Of a stretch of DNA of 64,000 nucleotides, positions 1 through 10,473 are shown in pieces (positions within the stretch are counted from its first letter, which is position 1; every line of letters starts with the position of its first letter). The DNA lies in the NCBI RefSeq assembly GCF_009905375.1, contig NC_133647.1:62001-126000 (forward strand), given 5' to 3'. The DNA comes from Apium graveolens. Its lineage: Eukaryota; Streptophyta; Magnoliopsida; Apiales; Apiaceae. The translations under genes and the position numbers were made by a program. Below the pieces are notes generated by a model. That model did no database searches. It was not told where the DNA came from and saw nothing but the letters and a program-made list of their open reading frames with translations.

Positions 1-750
1 TGGAGGTAAAGATGACTAAATGATCAGCTGAGGCAACTCTTTGCTATTTTGTTAGAATTAACTCTAGATTTCTTGGCTGCGGTCTTACTGCAAATTTCTT
101 AAGCCCTAGCACTCTTGTTACCTTCTTTTATAGAAATATCTGCCGGTCTTAAGTTTAAGCCATAACACTCTTGTTATCTTATTAGTAAATCTCTGCAGAC
201 CTGAATCGTAAATCTGATTTAATACCTCAAGACAAAATAATACTTTTAAGTTTTAACAAATTATCAACATATATGCATTTAAAATTTTAATCCATCAAAA
301 TTTCACTACCGCGTTCTATTAAGTTTATAATCCATATTTGTATTACTGACTACAGATCGAAGAAATTTAGAAGTCATTTAACAACTCGTGCCAAAACCCA
401 ACTCAATATAACCAACTTACCGTAAAATAAAACAGAAATAGATATTTTGTTCAGATCCCAACATTACTTAAATCACAAGAAAGAAGGGAAGGTAATGAAG
501 AAATTACAGTTTCTTCGTGCTAATAAATAGTAAAAATTAATTATTAGGAATTTCCATGAGTAGTATTCAGCAAGCATATCCTTCACTGTCAAGAACTACC
601 TTCTTAAACAACCAAGATGTGTATATATCATCTTCCTCTATGTAGTACTGATTACCTAATTGCGTCTTTCTAATCTTATTACTCTTATATATACACGCAT
701 TAACCTGTGTCTTTACCAAACTGTGGGCCTGCTTCTTTTGTCTAATAAAC

Positions 751-791
<41 letters not shown>

Positions 792-1137
792 AAATTATAA
801 ACAACTTTTTACTAAAGCAAGGTAGAAAGTTTACTATTAAATGGTTTGTGTATTGAATAAAAATGAATTATATGTCGAATGTTGAATAGTAAGTACAAAT
901 TATGTACCTAGTTTACTTCTTTTATTTTGCAATTTGACTTCATGAAAATGAATATTATTCTCTATAAAGGTAAGTGCTTTGTTTTTATTTTGTTACTTTC
1001 TATTTTAAGTTATACATTACTAATAAAAATATTCTAAGTGATAAAAACTTTTAAGACAAAATTTACTTGTAAGTGACCACAGTAACACAATTACAAAATT
1101 CATAAAAAGTAAACAAAGATGATTTAATGACAAATAC
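1..1137. other. Downstream part or flank of the DUF936 gene, unresolved
   Basis: AT-rich sequence to the left of the last DUF936 exon I could place. That exon (1138-1229) ends with a donor in phase 2, so at least one further exon must follow on the minus strand. I could not identify it here; it may be short or lie outside the window. The short ORFs in this stretch look like chance. A 35-nt T run lies at 754-788. Confidence 0.4.
754..788. repeat. 35-nt poly-T tract flanked by a direct repeat
   Basis: An uninterrupted run of 35 T. The 14-bp string ATAAACAACTTTTT occurs at 745-758, running into the tract, and again at 797-810. This could be a target duplication around a tiny poly(A)-tailed retroposed fragment on the minus strand, or a slippage product. 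No recognisable SINE body lies between the repeats. Confidence 0.5.
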
Positions 1138-3498
1138 CTTAAACAACGGAGTACACTCTCTGCAGCTGATGCTTCTTGCATTGCCTCAATGGCAGCTTGT
1201 TGTGCAATATCTCTGTGCCTAAGAACTTCCTGAGACGTCAAGATATTCTTGTAATTTTAGTTCACTGTGTGAAACATGGGAAAGCATATATATAAATTGC
1301 TAAAACTTGCATGAATTTTGATGAATCAGCACAAAGAAAATGATGAAATTTGGGAAAAGGACGTAACAGACTTTCTTAGACACCCAGGATAGTCAACTGA
1401 TTATTATTTCCTAAAAAAACCACAAAATCAAATGCCAGTACTGCAACAGAACAATTTTACCTAGAACATGGATACTACGTCAGAGGTACACTACAAAGGT
1501 TAAGATGTGTTCCACTAACCTTATATAAATGTTCATTAAGGCTTTGTCTGGGGATGTACATATAAAAAAAAATATAGCATTCACAGGCGTGTATAGGTAC
1601 ATTAAAAAATTGATTGTGTTAGAAATTATGTAGTATAACTGAGATATTATCAAATGCGACACCAAGTTAAAAATTTGTGCATGTTCAATTAAAGGTTTAC
1701 AGCTATCAATAACAGATTTACAGCATCACTTAACAACTTTAATATACACTAAATTTCAGTAATTATAATGACACTAAAAATGATTAAGAATTTCCGTTGC
1801 ATTACAGGTAACAGCAAAATATTTACCTAGAGTTGTCATTTAACAGAAATTAGTTAATCAACTTGCAGGAAGCCATAAAGTGTCAAATTAAACTCTTACT
1901 AATCCTACCTTTCCAAGCTTTGCAAGGGAGGATGGAAGTGACCTCCACGAAGCACTTCCATCTGTCAACTTTTTATTGCTAAAAGAAATTTTCACCAAAT
2001 TTCCTGGTAATCCATGATTTGCAGTGTCACCTGGTGACTTACTCTTGGCAGATGTTTTCTGCTTTACCAACTTGTCAGGACTACAGAATTCTCCATTTGG
2101 CGTAACTCTCTTTGTAGACATCTGGACCTTATCTTCCTCTTTGGCTGACTTTGAAGACTTCAGTACCTTGCTCTCCTCTTTAGATGGCAACCTTTCACTT
2201 GTCGATCTTCTTGGCACCTACCAGACGAGTTACCGTCATAATGACAGGTCCATTAATAATTTGCCAGAAAAAGCAAAGGAATCACCACAATATTTTAAAG
2301 CAACCAAGTAAAAATAAAAAAGGCAAGTTTGCAGTCAGATGAATGAAAACTTACAGCTAATTAAATGATAGCTCCTGGCAAAAAAATAGCTAAAGGCAAA
2401 CGTGAAATGATAGCAGTATATCAGTTCTATATATGTTAACATTTCAATAAAATGTAATGATAATTACGTTTAGCAAAACCTATTTATGGTAAAGCCAAAC
2501 ATGCATAAATAATAAATACATATATATAAAAGATCAAGATGAATACTCACAGAAGGACTCCGTGTTTCTGGCTTCACGTCATGCTTACTAACACTCAATC
2601 TAGGACTTTCTCTGCCTTTCATATCAAGATTTCCTTCCCAACTCCTTCTCAATCCTTTAGGCCCTAACTCAATTCCCTCAATAAACTTCTTCATTGTGTG
2701 GCCTACCCCAGAATTCTTTGTCGTTGGACTTGCATTGGAAACTGAACTCGCCTTTCCTCCCGATGCCAATCTACCCATTGCCCTCTCCAACCCCTTGATC
2801 TTTCCCTGCTGCTTAATCCCATTATGAAACTTCTCAAAAGAATTTGGTAACGAATAACAACTAGATGGAGACGAAGGGATTGATCGTGAATCTGATGACT
2901 TTTTAAGCCATCCATCCTTCTTCTCAACTGAACTCACAACGATCTTTGACAATTGAGACTTAGATCTTACCAAAGACGGTTTTTCCTTAACCACTTGTTC
3001 CTCCTTAATAATACTAGCTTTGCTATTATTATTAATCACACCAACATCATCAATAATGGATTCTTTACGAGGTGATTTAGCTTTATCAATACATTTAGAA
3101 ACAATAGCATTATTATCAAGAAAGCCTAATGAATGAGTGGCAATTATTTCCTCAGGAGTCCCAACACAAGGATGGCGTCCCGGAACAGGCCTAACGCCAC
3201 GAATAATGGGAACAGGAGAGGATGCTTCAAACTTTTCGACATGAATAAATTGACCCAATTGAATCTTGTCACTAAGAATAAGATCAAAATCCTGATGAGG
3301 TAAAGAAACATAAGTAGCATGAGAAGAGTCTGATACCTTAAGATAAAAGCCATTGTTTTCGAAAAGTTGAGAGCCAGATAATGCAGGAACAATGCTGATA
3401 ACTTGCAGTAGAGATGATCTGTACTCACCACCTACTTTCAAATCTGTATTCATATGCTGAAGAAGCTTCAAAATAACTCCACCAACCAAAGCAGCCAT
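1138..3498 (-). CDS. DUF936 family protein (plant-specific), 3' end not resolved
   Basis: Spliced minus-strand gene. Exon 1 is 3498-2551 (316 codons), exon 2 is 2217-1909 (103 codons), exon 3 is 1229-1138 (92 nt, ending in phase 2). Donors GTGAGT, GTAGGA and GTATTT and acceptors TAG and CAG are all in phase. The N-terminus (residues 1-120, beginning [20 protein letters not shown]) is the conserved DUF936 region. The middle is Ser/Lys-rich and low complexity, with an RRSWEG motif near residue 288. The C-terminal helical block [13 protein letters not shown] continues across the exon 2/3 junction into [20 protein letters not shown], as expected for the family. Some members have been linked to cortical microtubules, from memory; the exact biochemical role is not established here. 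The start is the first ATG and matches the family N-terminus. At least one terminal exon is missing from this model. Confidence 0.88.
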
Positions 3499-3810
3499 TT
3501 CTCAACAACTCAAAAACATACACACTACCATTTTTTCAAGAAACCAAAAAGATACAATTTTTCAAACAACTCAGAAATTACCATTTTCAAGAACTCAGAA
3601 GAAAAACCATTTTTCAAGAAATTAAAAAGATGCCATTTTTTAGGGTTCTGACAGAGGGGGATCAAATAGTATTAAGAAATGAATTGAGAGTGATGGAGAG
3701 GGAAGAAGAAGATGAAATCAAAGTTGAGAGGGATGGGGACAGTAGGGTGCCAGCAGCATTTATGAAGAGGGCTACAATAAAGTGACCCCAAAAAAAAATT
3801 AGCAAACTCG
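3499..3810 (-). promoter_or_regulatory. 5' UTR and proximal promoter of the DUF936 gene
   Basis: Region directly upstream of the ATG at 3498. On the plus strand, 3525-3640 holds three imperfect copies of a motif like CCATTTTTCAAGAA followed by A/G-rich spacer, a local repeat in the presumed 5' UTR. No clear TATA box was identified. A MITE begins at 3820, so the intact promoter space is only about 320 bp. Confidence 0.4.
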
Positions 3811-3819
3811 CTAATTAGA

Positions 3820-4192
3820 GAGGACAATGGTTAAAAATATCTATTTTTGGGTTCAATTTGTTCAAAATACGGATTTTAAAAAAATACGTGGAAAATACTG
3901 TTTTATTTACGTATTTTGAAAAATTGGGTAAGTGTAATACGTATTTAAAAATTGAGTATGTAAAAAAATTATTAAAGATACGCATTTCGGATTTGGGTAT
4001 TATCATTGAAATACGTATTTGGCAAATGCGTATCACAAAAAAAAAGAAAAAAAGCTGGATACCCATTTTTAATACAAAATATGATACCCAAATGGTCAAT
4101 AGGTATTCAAACGGATATTTTCAGCACAAAACTGCCAAAATGGGTATTTTCAGCATTTTGCACCAAAAAAATGTTATTTTTAACATTTTTTC
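3820..4192. mobile_element. Mutator-like MITE (373 bp) with 9-bp target duplication
   Basis: CTAATTAGA is found exactly at 3811-3819 and again at 4193-4201. Between them the two ends are long imperfect inverted repeats: the left end reads AATGGTTAAAAATATC and the reverse complement of the right end reads AATGTTAAAAATAAC, with similarity continuing for roughly 45 bp to an AAAATAC block. A 9-bp target duplication is the mark of Mutator-like (MULE) transposons. The interior has no coding capacity; the ORFs here are chance. Confidence 0.75.
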
Positions 4193-4345
4193 CTAATTAG
4201 ATAATCGTACCTTTTTTACTCCAACATCCTTTGTATTTACGGAGTACATATGAATCAGAAACCCTCCGTCCAGAAGTCAAAAGCCCGACGCTATCCGGAT
4301 CGGGCCCAGCCATCAACGCCCGTATTTGTAACTAACCAATATATA

Positions 4346-4937
4346 GTGGTCGTTTGGTTAGGTACACTGTATGGGTTTGGAATAAGGAATCGGGTTAGTC
4401 TGGTATGGGATTGAGGAATCATTCCTGATATAATGTATTTGATTAGGTACTTGAATGAAATCTGTTTGATTTAAATATTATTGATTTATTGGTTGAATCA
4501 AACTTTTATATATTACATATGTCGAATTTAAGTTAGTTATACAATTTAGGAAAAAAATATAAGTGATTAAAAAATTAAAATTTCAGTGTTAATTTATAAC
4601 TTTAAAACAAATAAAATAAAATACTACTAATTTGTATTAAATAAAAATAAATACAACTTATTTAATAATAAACAACATGATATTTAAGATATATATTTTA
4701 AGATTGTATTTAACTTTATAAATAAAAATAAAATAATGAAATTTAATTTGATACCTCATGCCCCTTTCTCAAACCCACCTCCCCACTAAGATATCAAATC
4801 TGATTCCAGATGGGTATAAGGTATGGGTATAAGGTATGGGTATCAGATTTTAAAAACAGTAAATTAAACACCAGGTATGGGTTTGGAATGAACGAAACCC
4901 ATACCTGATACCAGAATGAGCCGAACCAAACGACCCC
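4346..4937. mobile_element. MITE-like element with GGTCGTTTGGTT terminal inverted repeats
   Basis: GGTCGTTTGGTT at 4348-4359 is matched by its reverse complement AACCAAACGACC at 4924-4935. Weaker similarity continues inward (both ends carry TATGGGTTT on the respective strand). Near the right end a GGTATGGGTATAA string is repeated twice in a row (about 4810-4840). Length and lack of coding sequence fit a MITE. I found no convincing target duplication, so the superfamily is open. Confidence 0.55.
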
Positions 4938-5180
4938 GTAATTCTTTTTTTGATACTCGACACGTGAATATAAAGTATATCTTCATAATTTTTTTAATTT
5001 TTTTTTTAAATTCAAACATCAAATTTTATTCAGAAGAAAACAATTAGAAATTATTTACGGAACTTTACTTTAAAGGAACATTAAAATGCGTGTCATGTCA
5101 TCGTCCCCCGATGTATACAATCTAGGGGGACAGAGGGATGCGGTATCGGGAATGGGATGGGTGGGTCACTTCAGGGCCAA
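4938..5180. other. AT-rich spacer; left limit of element A lies near its right end
   Basis: No gene or clear repeat seen. The left end of degenerate element A falls somewhere around 5.1-5.2 kb, but no LTR matching the one at 26128-26533 can be recognised here, so the 3' LTR of A seems lost. Confidence 0.3.
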
Positions 5181-6600
5181 TTGGTCCTAAGCAGGGTTAA
5201 TTCTCATGTACAAGCGGCTAATTATGCTTAATACAACCTAATTTTAAGCTAAAGTATGTTAACTAGCCTTAATCAAGGCTAATCGGCACGTTTAACTATC
5301 TTAATCAGGGTAATTAATACCCTCAAGTCATTAATTAACCTAATCTAGGTTAATTATGAGCGTAATATATTAAACGATCCTAATCGAGGCTAATTATATC
5401 ACTTAAGTCCCTAATTAACCTTAATATAGGCTAATTACATGCAATATACACTAACGACCCTTAATCGGGGCTAAATTCCACTAATCGGGCATAGGTTAAA
5501 ATCTGAAAATTTTAATATTTAACCCGAAAGTTAGCCAAAATTTCACAAAAAAATCATCCCAGAACGTTTTGAATCGATCAAGACGTTCACCCTAGGGACT
5601 TATGGTCGGCCAAAACCCCTCCATGTGGGGAGGTCGACCGGACCTAGTCTTGGTCAGCCAGGAGACCTTGTCCCTGAGGCCTGGTCGCCCAGGGCTGTCT
5701 TGTCGTGGGATTCCTCGACAATTATTTTTGTGTGGAGAACATTTTAATTGGCTGGGAGGTTTCTCTCCAAGGGAATCTAGACAGCCTAGACTCCCAAAAT
5801 TCAGAGGTCGGCTCCTCCTGGTCTAGGTCGGCCAGGAGACTCCGTCTCGAGTTTCAGGTCACCTTGAGCTTCCATGTTAAGGGACTCCTGGTCGGCTTTG
5901 ACCCTTCCAAACGGGGAGGTCAGCCGGGAGGTGTCTTGGTCGGGCGGGAGACTCCGTCATGGAGGCCCGGGTCGTCCAGGACACTCTGTCCTGGTCTTGA
6001 CGAACCTCCTTTCTACGGAGGTTTTGTTATTGACGAAACCCCATTATGTGAAGGTTCTAGTCTTCTTTGGGAGCATCATTTGACTTCAGTTCATAATTTT
6101 CTTAGAATTGTTATTTGGGGACATCCATGTTGGTTTCTGACATCTCCGGATGTCCTTCTGGGGGCGTCTTAGCCGTCTCCAATGCTTTAAAAAAGGGAGG
6201 TCCGCTCTACTTAGTAGTTCGAGAGCTTCCCATCATCAGGTCCCTGGTCTTTATTGGCACAGTTTCGTGGAAGTCCTCAAACTTCAACCTTCCTTATATT
6301 CAATCGTGGCTATAGTCGGTCATAAACGGTAGTTTAAGAGTTAAAATTTGCTCTTTTTATAATCTTTTCATTAATCGCTATGATCAACGTAATTAGTCTT
6401 AGATTAAGACTAATCTCGTGGCTTTAGCTTTTCTTAAGCTTTTCTTTGAGGACTGATACGATATTCGATCCCTTGTATTGTTTTACTCGATTATTCTGTC
6501 TTTTCCTCTTTGTGTTTGACAGTTTTTTACCATTTTTTCGGTCTTTTTTAAGTGCTACTTGTAACCGTGAATTAACCAGTGTTGTGACCTACTATAGTAG
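5181..6600. repeat. Repeat-rich 3' region of element A
   Basis: Two kinds of degenerate repeat. At about 5200-5480, AT-rich blocks built on CTTAATC(A/G)(A/G)GGCTAATT recur every 30-60 bp. At about 5590-6100, GC-rich blocks containing GGTCGGCCAGGAGAC-like strings recur, with a related copy near 8010-8090. This occupies the same place as the tandem arrays of element B (36204-37500), between the antisense gene and the 3' LTR, but the sequence is different. ORFs here are incidental. Confidence 0.6.
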
Positions 6601-6611
6601 GTACCCCTTTG

Positions 6612-6621
6612 TTTATAAAAG
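6612..6621 (+). promoter_or_regulatory. TATA-like box of the antisense gene remnant in element A
   Basis: TTTATAAAAG lies about 150 bp upstream of the ATG at 6773 and follows a short C-rich stretch, a normal plant TATA position. The equivalent gene in element B has a TATA box about 170 bp upstream of its ATG, so the placement is conserved between the two elements. Confidence 0.5.
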
Positions 6622-6772
6622 AAGATGAGAGGTGCTCGTATTCATTCACACTTTCATTTCTCAACTTCTCCCAAATTTTCTTTGCTTCAGGAGCTCTTTA
6701 TCTCTCAAGTTCTTATTCTTTCAAGATTTCTAAGAACCACTTCAACAGGTCTTCCCTCTCTGCTCAAGAGGC

Positions 6773-8850
6773 AATGAACAAGCATGCGACGATGCGGTCG
6801 ATGAAAAGTATAGCTCTAATATCTCCCTTCTCTCGTAACCATTATTCGAACAGCTTGAAGAGTATAATAGATGAGTTAGCTGATGAGTACCCTAGTATTG
6901 TTAGTCGTGATGCCTATTCGAGAGGATGTTGACAAGATCAGGTCGAGCTACCACTTCCCCGAGTGGATCAGAGTTTGTAAAGCTAAGGCTAATGAGAGGA
7001 CTTGTATTTAGAGTCTTACTAGGTTGTATGTATACAAGGCGGAATTGGAGACTGGGTTGAGGTTCCCTTTACACCCTTTCATTCATCGACTACTTGCCGA
7101 GCTGAAGGTTCACCCCTGTCAGCTCTATATCAATGTTTTGGCCTTCATCATTGTATTTATCGTGAGTGCCACGGCCTTGGCATCCCATTGAGTGTTACAA
7201 TATTCAAAAGCTTATTCATGTTGAAAAACTCCTCTTCTACCAAACCTGGCTTGGTTTAAATCCAGCATAGGCCTCGAGTTCAACATATTCTGAACATTCA
7301 CTCTCTTCTAGTCTCAATTCACCAATAGAACCATAAATTCGTGATCTTGGAGTAGGAAGAAGGTGACTGGGGAGAATACTTTATATGTGACTTCAGTTGT
7401 CCTATTGACAGTGCTCACTACATCTTAGAACTCAGTATTTCAGAGCTTTATGCTCGTGACCTCCTTATAGAGGATAACGGATAAACTTCCTACAGGAGAT
7501 TCATCACATAAATGAAACTTGTGGAGGCTGGCATTAGCATCATCTCTAAAGAGGGTATTTATTTTCATTTTATCCAAAACTTGGTCAAGTTTGTTCATAC
7601 ACCAATTCTTTTTTTTATTTTGTTTCAGTTGTGGAAGCTTTGGATGCACAGAATGACAAGGGCGGTATGGTCACCGGGAGGATGGCAAGGAAAGTTGTGG
7701 GGCAAGCGAATTGCATTCTCAAGGCCCCCACGTTCATTTGACCTTCAGGTTCTGGGAATTAAAGGGCTAAGGGCTCAGACGGAAGCTCCAGTACCCCCTT
7801 TAAGTCATCATGGGGTATCTCCACCCAAGAGTCAGTGTTTGGAAATCCAGCTCTTGCCTTGGATTGGTCTAAGTGTTGTATTACTCCTTTTGATCCTCCA
7901 TGTCTCCACGTGTGAAATATTTTTTGAAGCGCAGATGCTTGGGGCTTATGCCTTGTACCAGGTACTTTGTTCGAGAACATTTTGGCCATCCTAAAGCTAT
8001 TTTTTGGGAGATCGGCCAAGGTCCCCTTCCTCTATTTTAGGAGATCGGCCCCTTAAGGTTGACTGGGGCTTCCTTCCACGGGTCACCTTGGTCAGCCACT
8101 ATAATTTGTGGAGTTAGTTATATTAACATCTCTTTTTATTTTCTTTCTTGCTAAGCTAATGCCTACTTTGTTGTCTCTTCCACTCAAAGTATCAACATGA
8201 AGAGTGATTATACGGCCTTACAAAATTCAATGGAGAAGCTGGAGGTGACATCCAAGGACTGGGAGTCCAAGGCTCATAAGGTAGAGGAAAGAACTTCTCT
8301 TTATCAGAAGAAGCATGCCAAAATGGTCAAGAGGAAGAATATGGAATTAAGGAAACTTATAGACCAGTACTATGAATCTGAGAAGTTTCTCCAGCTAATG
8401 GACTCTCATGATGACCTGACACGTCCTATCAACTTGTTAATTGGGTGAAATAGAGGTGTCAAAGATGTTCACGACATTTATTCAGATGTAGTTGATCCGA
8501 GCCTCTTTGGTTGTCCTTTGAGAGCTCTCGAAGCTCCTCAAGTTGGCCAAACATCCGGATCCGTACCAGAGGTCGCTCGTCAGCACTCTAGGTCTATCTT
8601 GAGCCGTAGGGGACCCGATTTCAAGGGAAAAGCTCCTTCAGCAAGCCCCAGCTCCAAGAGACCTCTTTATGAAAAGATCCTACAACTGATGTAAGGGAGC
8701 AGTGGCTCTTCTTCCGCATCTATCTCAGATGAAGATGAGGAGGATGAAGATGAAGAGCATGAAGATGAGGAGCGTGAGGCTATTCAGAAGGGAGGTAATG
8801 AGAAGGGAAGGATTCCTCGGACGAGTGGTCATGGTGGCTTTGCATGGCTA
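6773..8850 (+). pseudogene. Broken antisense gene of element A (gypsy-type transposon domain plus coiled coil)
   Basis: Recognised by similarity to the intact gene of element B at 34033-35888. The ATG at 6773 opens a frame with LADEYPSIVSRDAYSRG (B: GDEYPSLSELDSYNHGN). Near 7040-7190 is ETGLRFPLHPFIHRLLAEL (B: TAGLRFPFHEFIPRLLADV), the core of the domain Pfam calls 'putative gypsy type transposon'. Near 7860 is LDWSKCCITPFD (B: KDWSYHSITPHD). At 8197-8445 is a Lys/Glu-rich coiled coil with RKLIDQYYESEKFLQLMD (B: DKLIDDYMDSDKFKNLME). It ends in an acidic Asp/Glu run and a basic tail. Several stops (such as those near 7000 and 7190) and frame changes show it is dead. Its strand is opposite to gag-pol of element A. 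Confidence 0.75.
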
Positions 8851-8871
8851 TAGACGTCGTTTGTGGCCTTT

Positions 8872-10332
8872 TGATAAGTGGCATTTTATACCACTTAGAA
8901 CGTCTTAAAATGGCTTAAATTGGTGTCGTGAAATCAAGTATTTTGTGTATTTGATGCGTTTTTCTAGTGTTTATGTATTTCAGGGTATTAGTTGCATTTC
9001 GGAGGAGGAATCATCAAGAATAAGCCTTGGCATGTGTTCACCATTGCGAGAGGAAAAGAACGGGCAGATTACGGCGAAGAAACGGAGCAAACCTGGATTT
9101 TTTCCAGTAGGGTCCTGCGCGCCCGCGCAGCAATGCTGAGCGGCCGCGCAGCAGCCTTGCGCGCCCGCGCAGAAATGCTGAGCGGCCGCGCAGGGTCGGG
9201 GAAAAAGCTGAATTATTTTAGACTTCTACTTCTGTTTGGCTTCCAACTTCTATGTAATATGAGTTTTATGGGACTATTATATAAGTAGATTTGAGACGTT
9301 TTCACAGAGGAATATGAAGGAGATTATGTTTTAGATTGTGTTTTGCACAAGAAGCGAAGGAGATAAGGAAGAAGACCGATTTAGCACACTGCAGCGAAGA
9401 GGAAGCATATTTTCTTGTGATTCTTGTTTCGTTGTAGCGTTGGATGCTAGTTTTCTTGCTTTGACTTATTTACTCTTGTGACGTACTCTGTTTTAATATA
9501 ATTAGTTTAGTTATTATTTTCTTGTGTTGTTTATCATGATTTCATATGAACCCATGGTGGCGATAAGTTTTATTATGGGCTAATCGTGATCATGGGGTTG
9601 CAACGGATTTATTATGGAATTCTTTAGTTAATTGTTTAATACTTTATAATGTGATGATTGCATGATATCTAGTATTGGTTGTGCGTATTCGTCTTATGTG
9701 CGTCGCGAACATATAAGATAGGGTGTTAATCTCTTGTGAAGCGACGGTGGATCTTGAGATTTAGAACTTGCCATGCTAGCATAGGTTCATGTACGTTGTG
9801 CATGATTAGTGGGTAACTCTAACAGTTTTATTTGCCCTATGTAATCAAAAGGAATAACTTGTGCTTAAATCGTTGTGTTGTCAATTTCTGTAGATATATA
9901 GGAACTCAACATAATTGATGACTATTCAACTTCTATCTTAATTGTGGATGTTTGGTAGAATGGTATTAGTACAATGAAAGTTGCCTTTTATCAGTTTCGT
10001 GTTATTCGATTAATGTCATCACTGTCACATGCTAAAGGTAATAACAATGGCTATAGAAGGAATTAATAATGAAGTTGTGATCTCATGAGTGTTTTATTAT
10101 TGATAAATTGAAGTGTTAGTTAAGTGGTTAATTAAGTAGTTAATTATAGTTAATATTTAATCAACAATTTTAAGTATTATCTTAACATTGAGAAGTAATC
10201 ATACATTGGTGAGTGAGTTTAATTAGACAATAACTTAGTCTGAGTCTCTGAGGTAACGAACTAGAAAGTATTCTATATTACTTGCGAACGCGTATACTTG
10301 CGTGAATATTAGTGCGTGATTACGCTCTAACA
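8872..10332 (+). repeat. 5' LTR of element C
   Basis: 1461 bp, TG...CA ends, nearly identical to 18634-20093. A TATA box (TATATAA, 9278-9284) lies in the middle, marking the likely U3/R border. A short ORF (8992-9288) is present in both LTRs but looks like a by-product of the GC-rich block. Confidence 0.95.
9115..9193 (+). repeat. GC-rich hairpin-forming double repeat in the C LTR
   Basis: Two units in tandem, each made of GCGCGCCCGCGCAG, a short A/T linker and ATGCTGAGCGGCCGCGCAG. Each half is close to self-complementary (GCGCGCCCGCGC, GCGGCCGC). It stands out strongly from the AT-rich LTR. It recurs in the 3' LTR (near 18876-18955) and, as a single variant unit, inside the element at about 15999-16037, shortly before the second ORF. 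Confidence 0.8.
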
Positions 10333-10338
10333 AGTTTT

Positions 10339-10356
10339 TGGCGCTGCTGCCGGGGA
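10339..10356 (+). other. Primer binding site of element C
   Basis: TGGCGCTGCTGCCGGGGA, six bases after the LTR end. It matches the complement of the 3' end of plant tRNA-Asp apart from two mismatches, which is the usual primer of Athila elements. Confidence 0.75.
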
Positions 10357-10473
10357 CTCGGCGTATTTGTTTAGTTTATATACTTACTATCATTGGTCAT
10401 TAGGACTCAGTGATTAGGACGTAGTAGTTAATTACTCTTTTCGGTTGTGTTTCAGGTACTTTAGCAAGCGTTT

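Noticed and set aside
8992..9288. 98-codon frame inside the 5' LTR of element C
   Set aside because: Present only because the LTR and its GC-rich repeats lack stops in that frame; no known LTR-encoded product.
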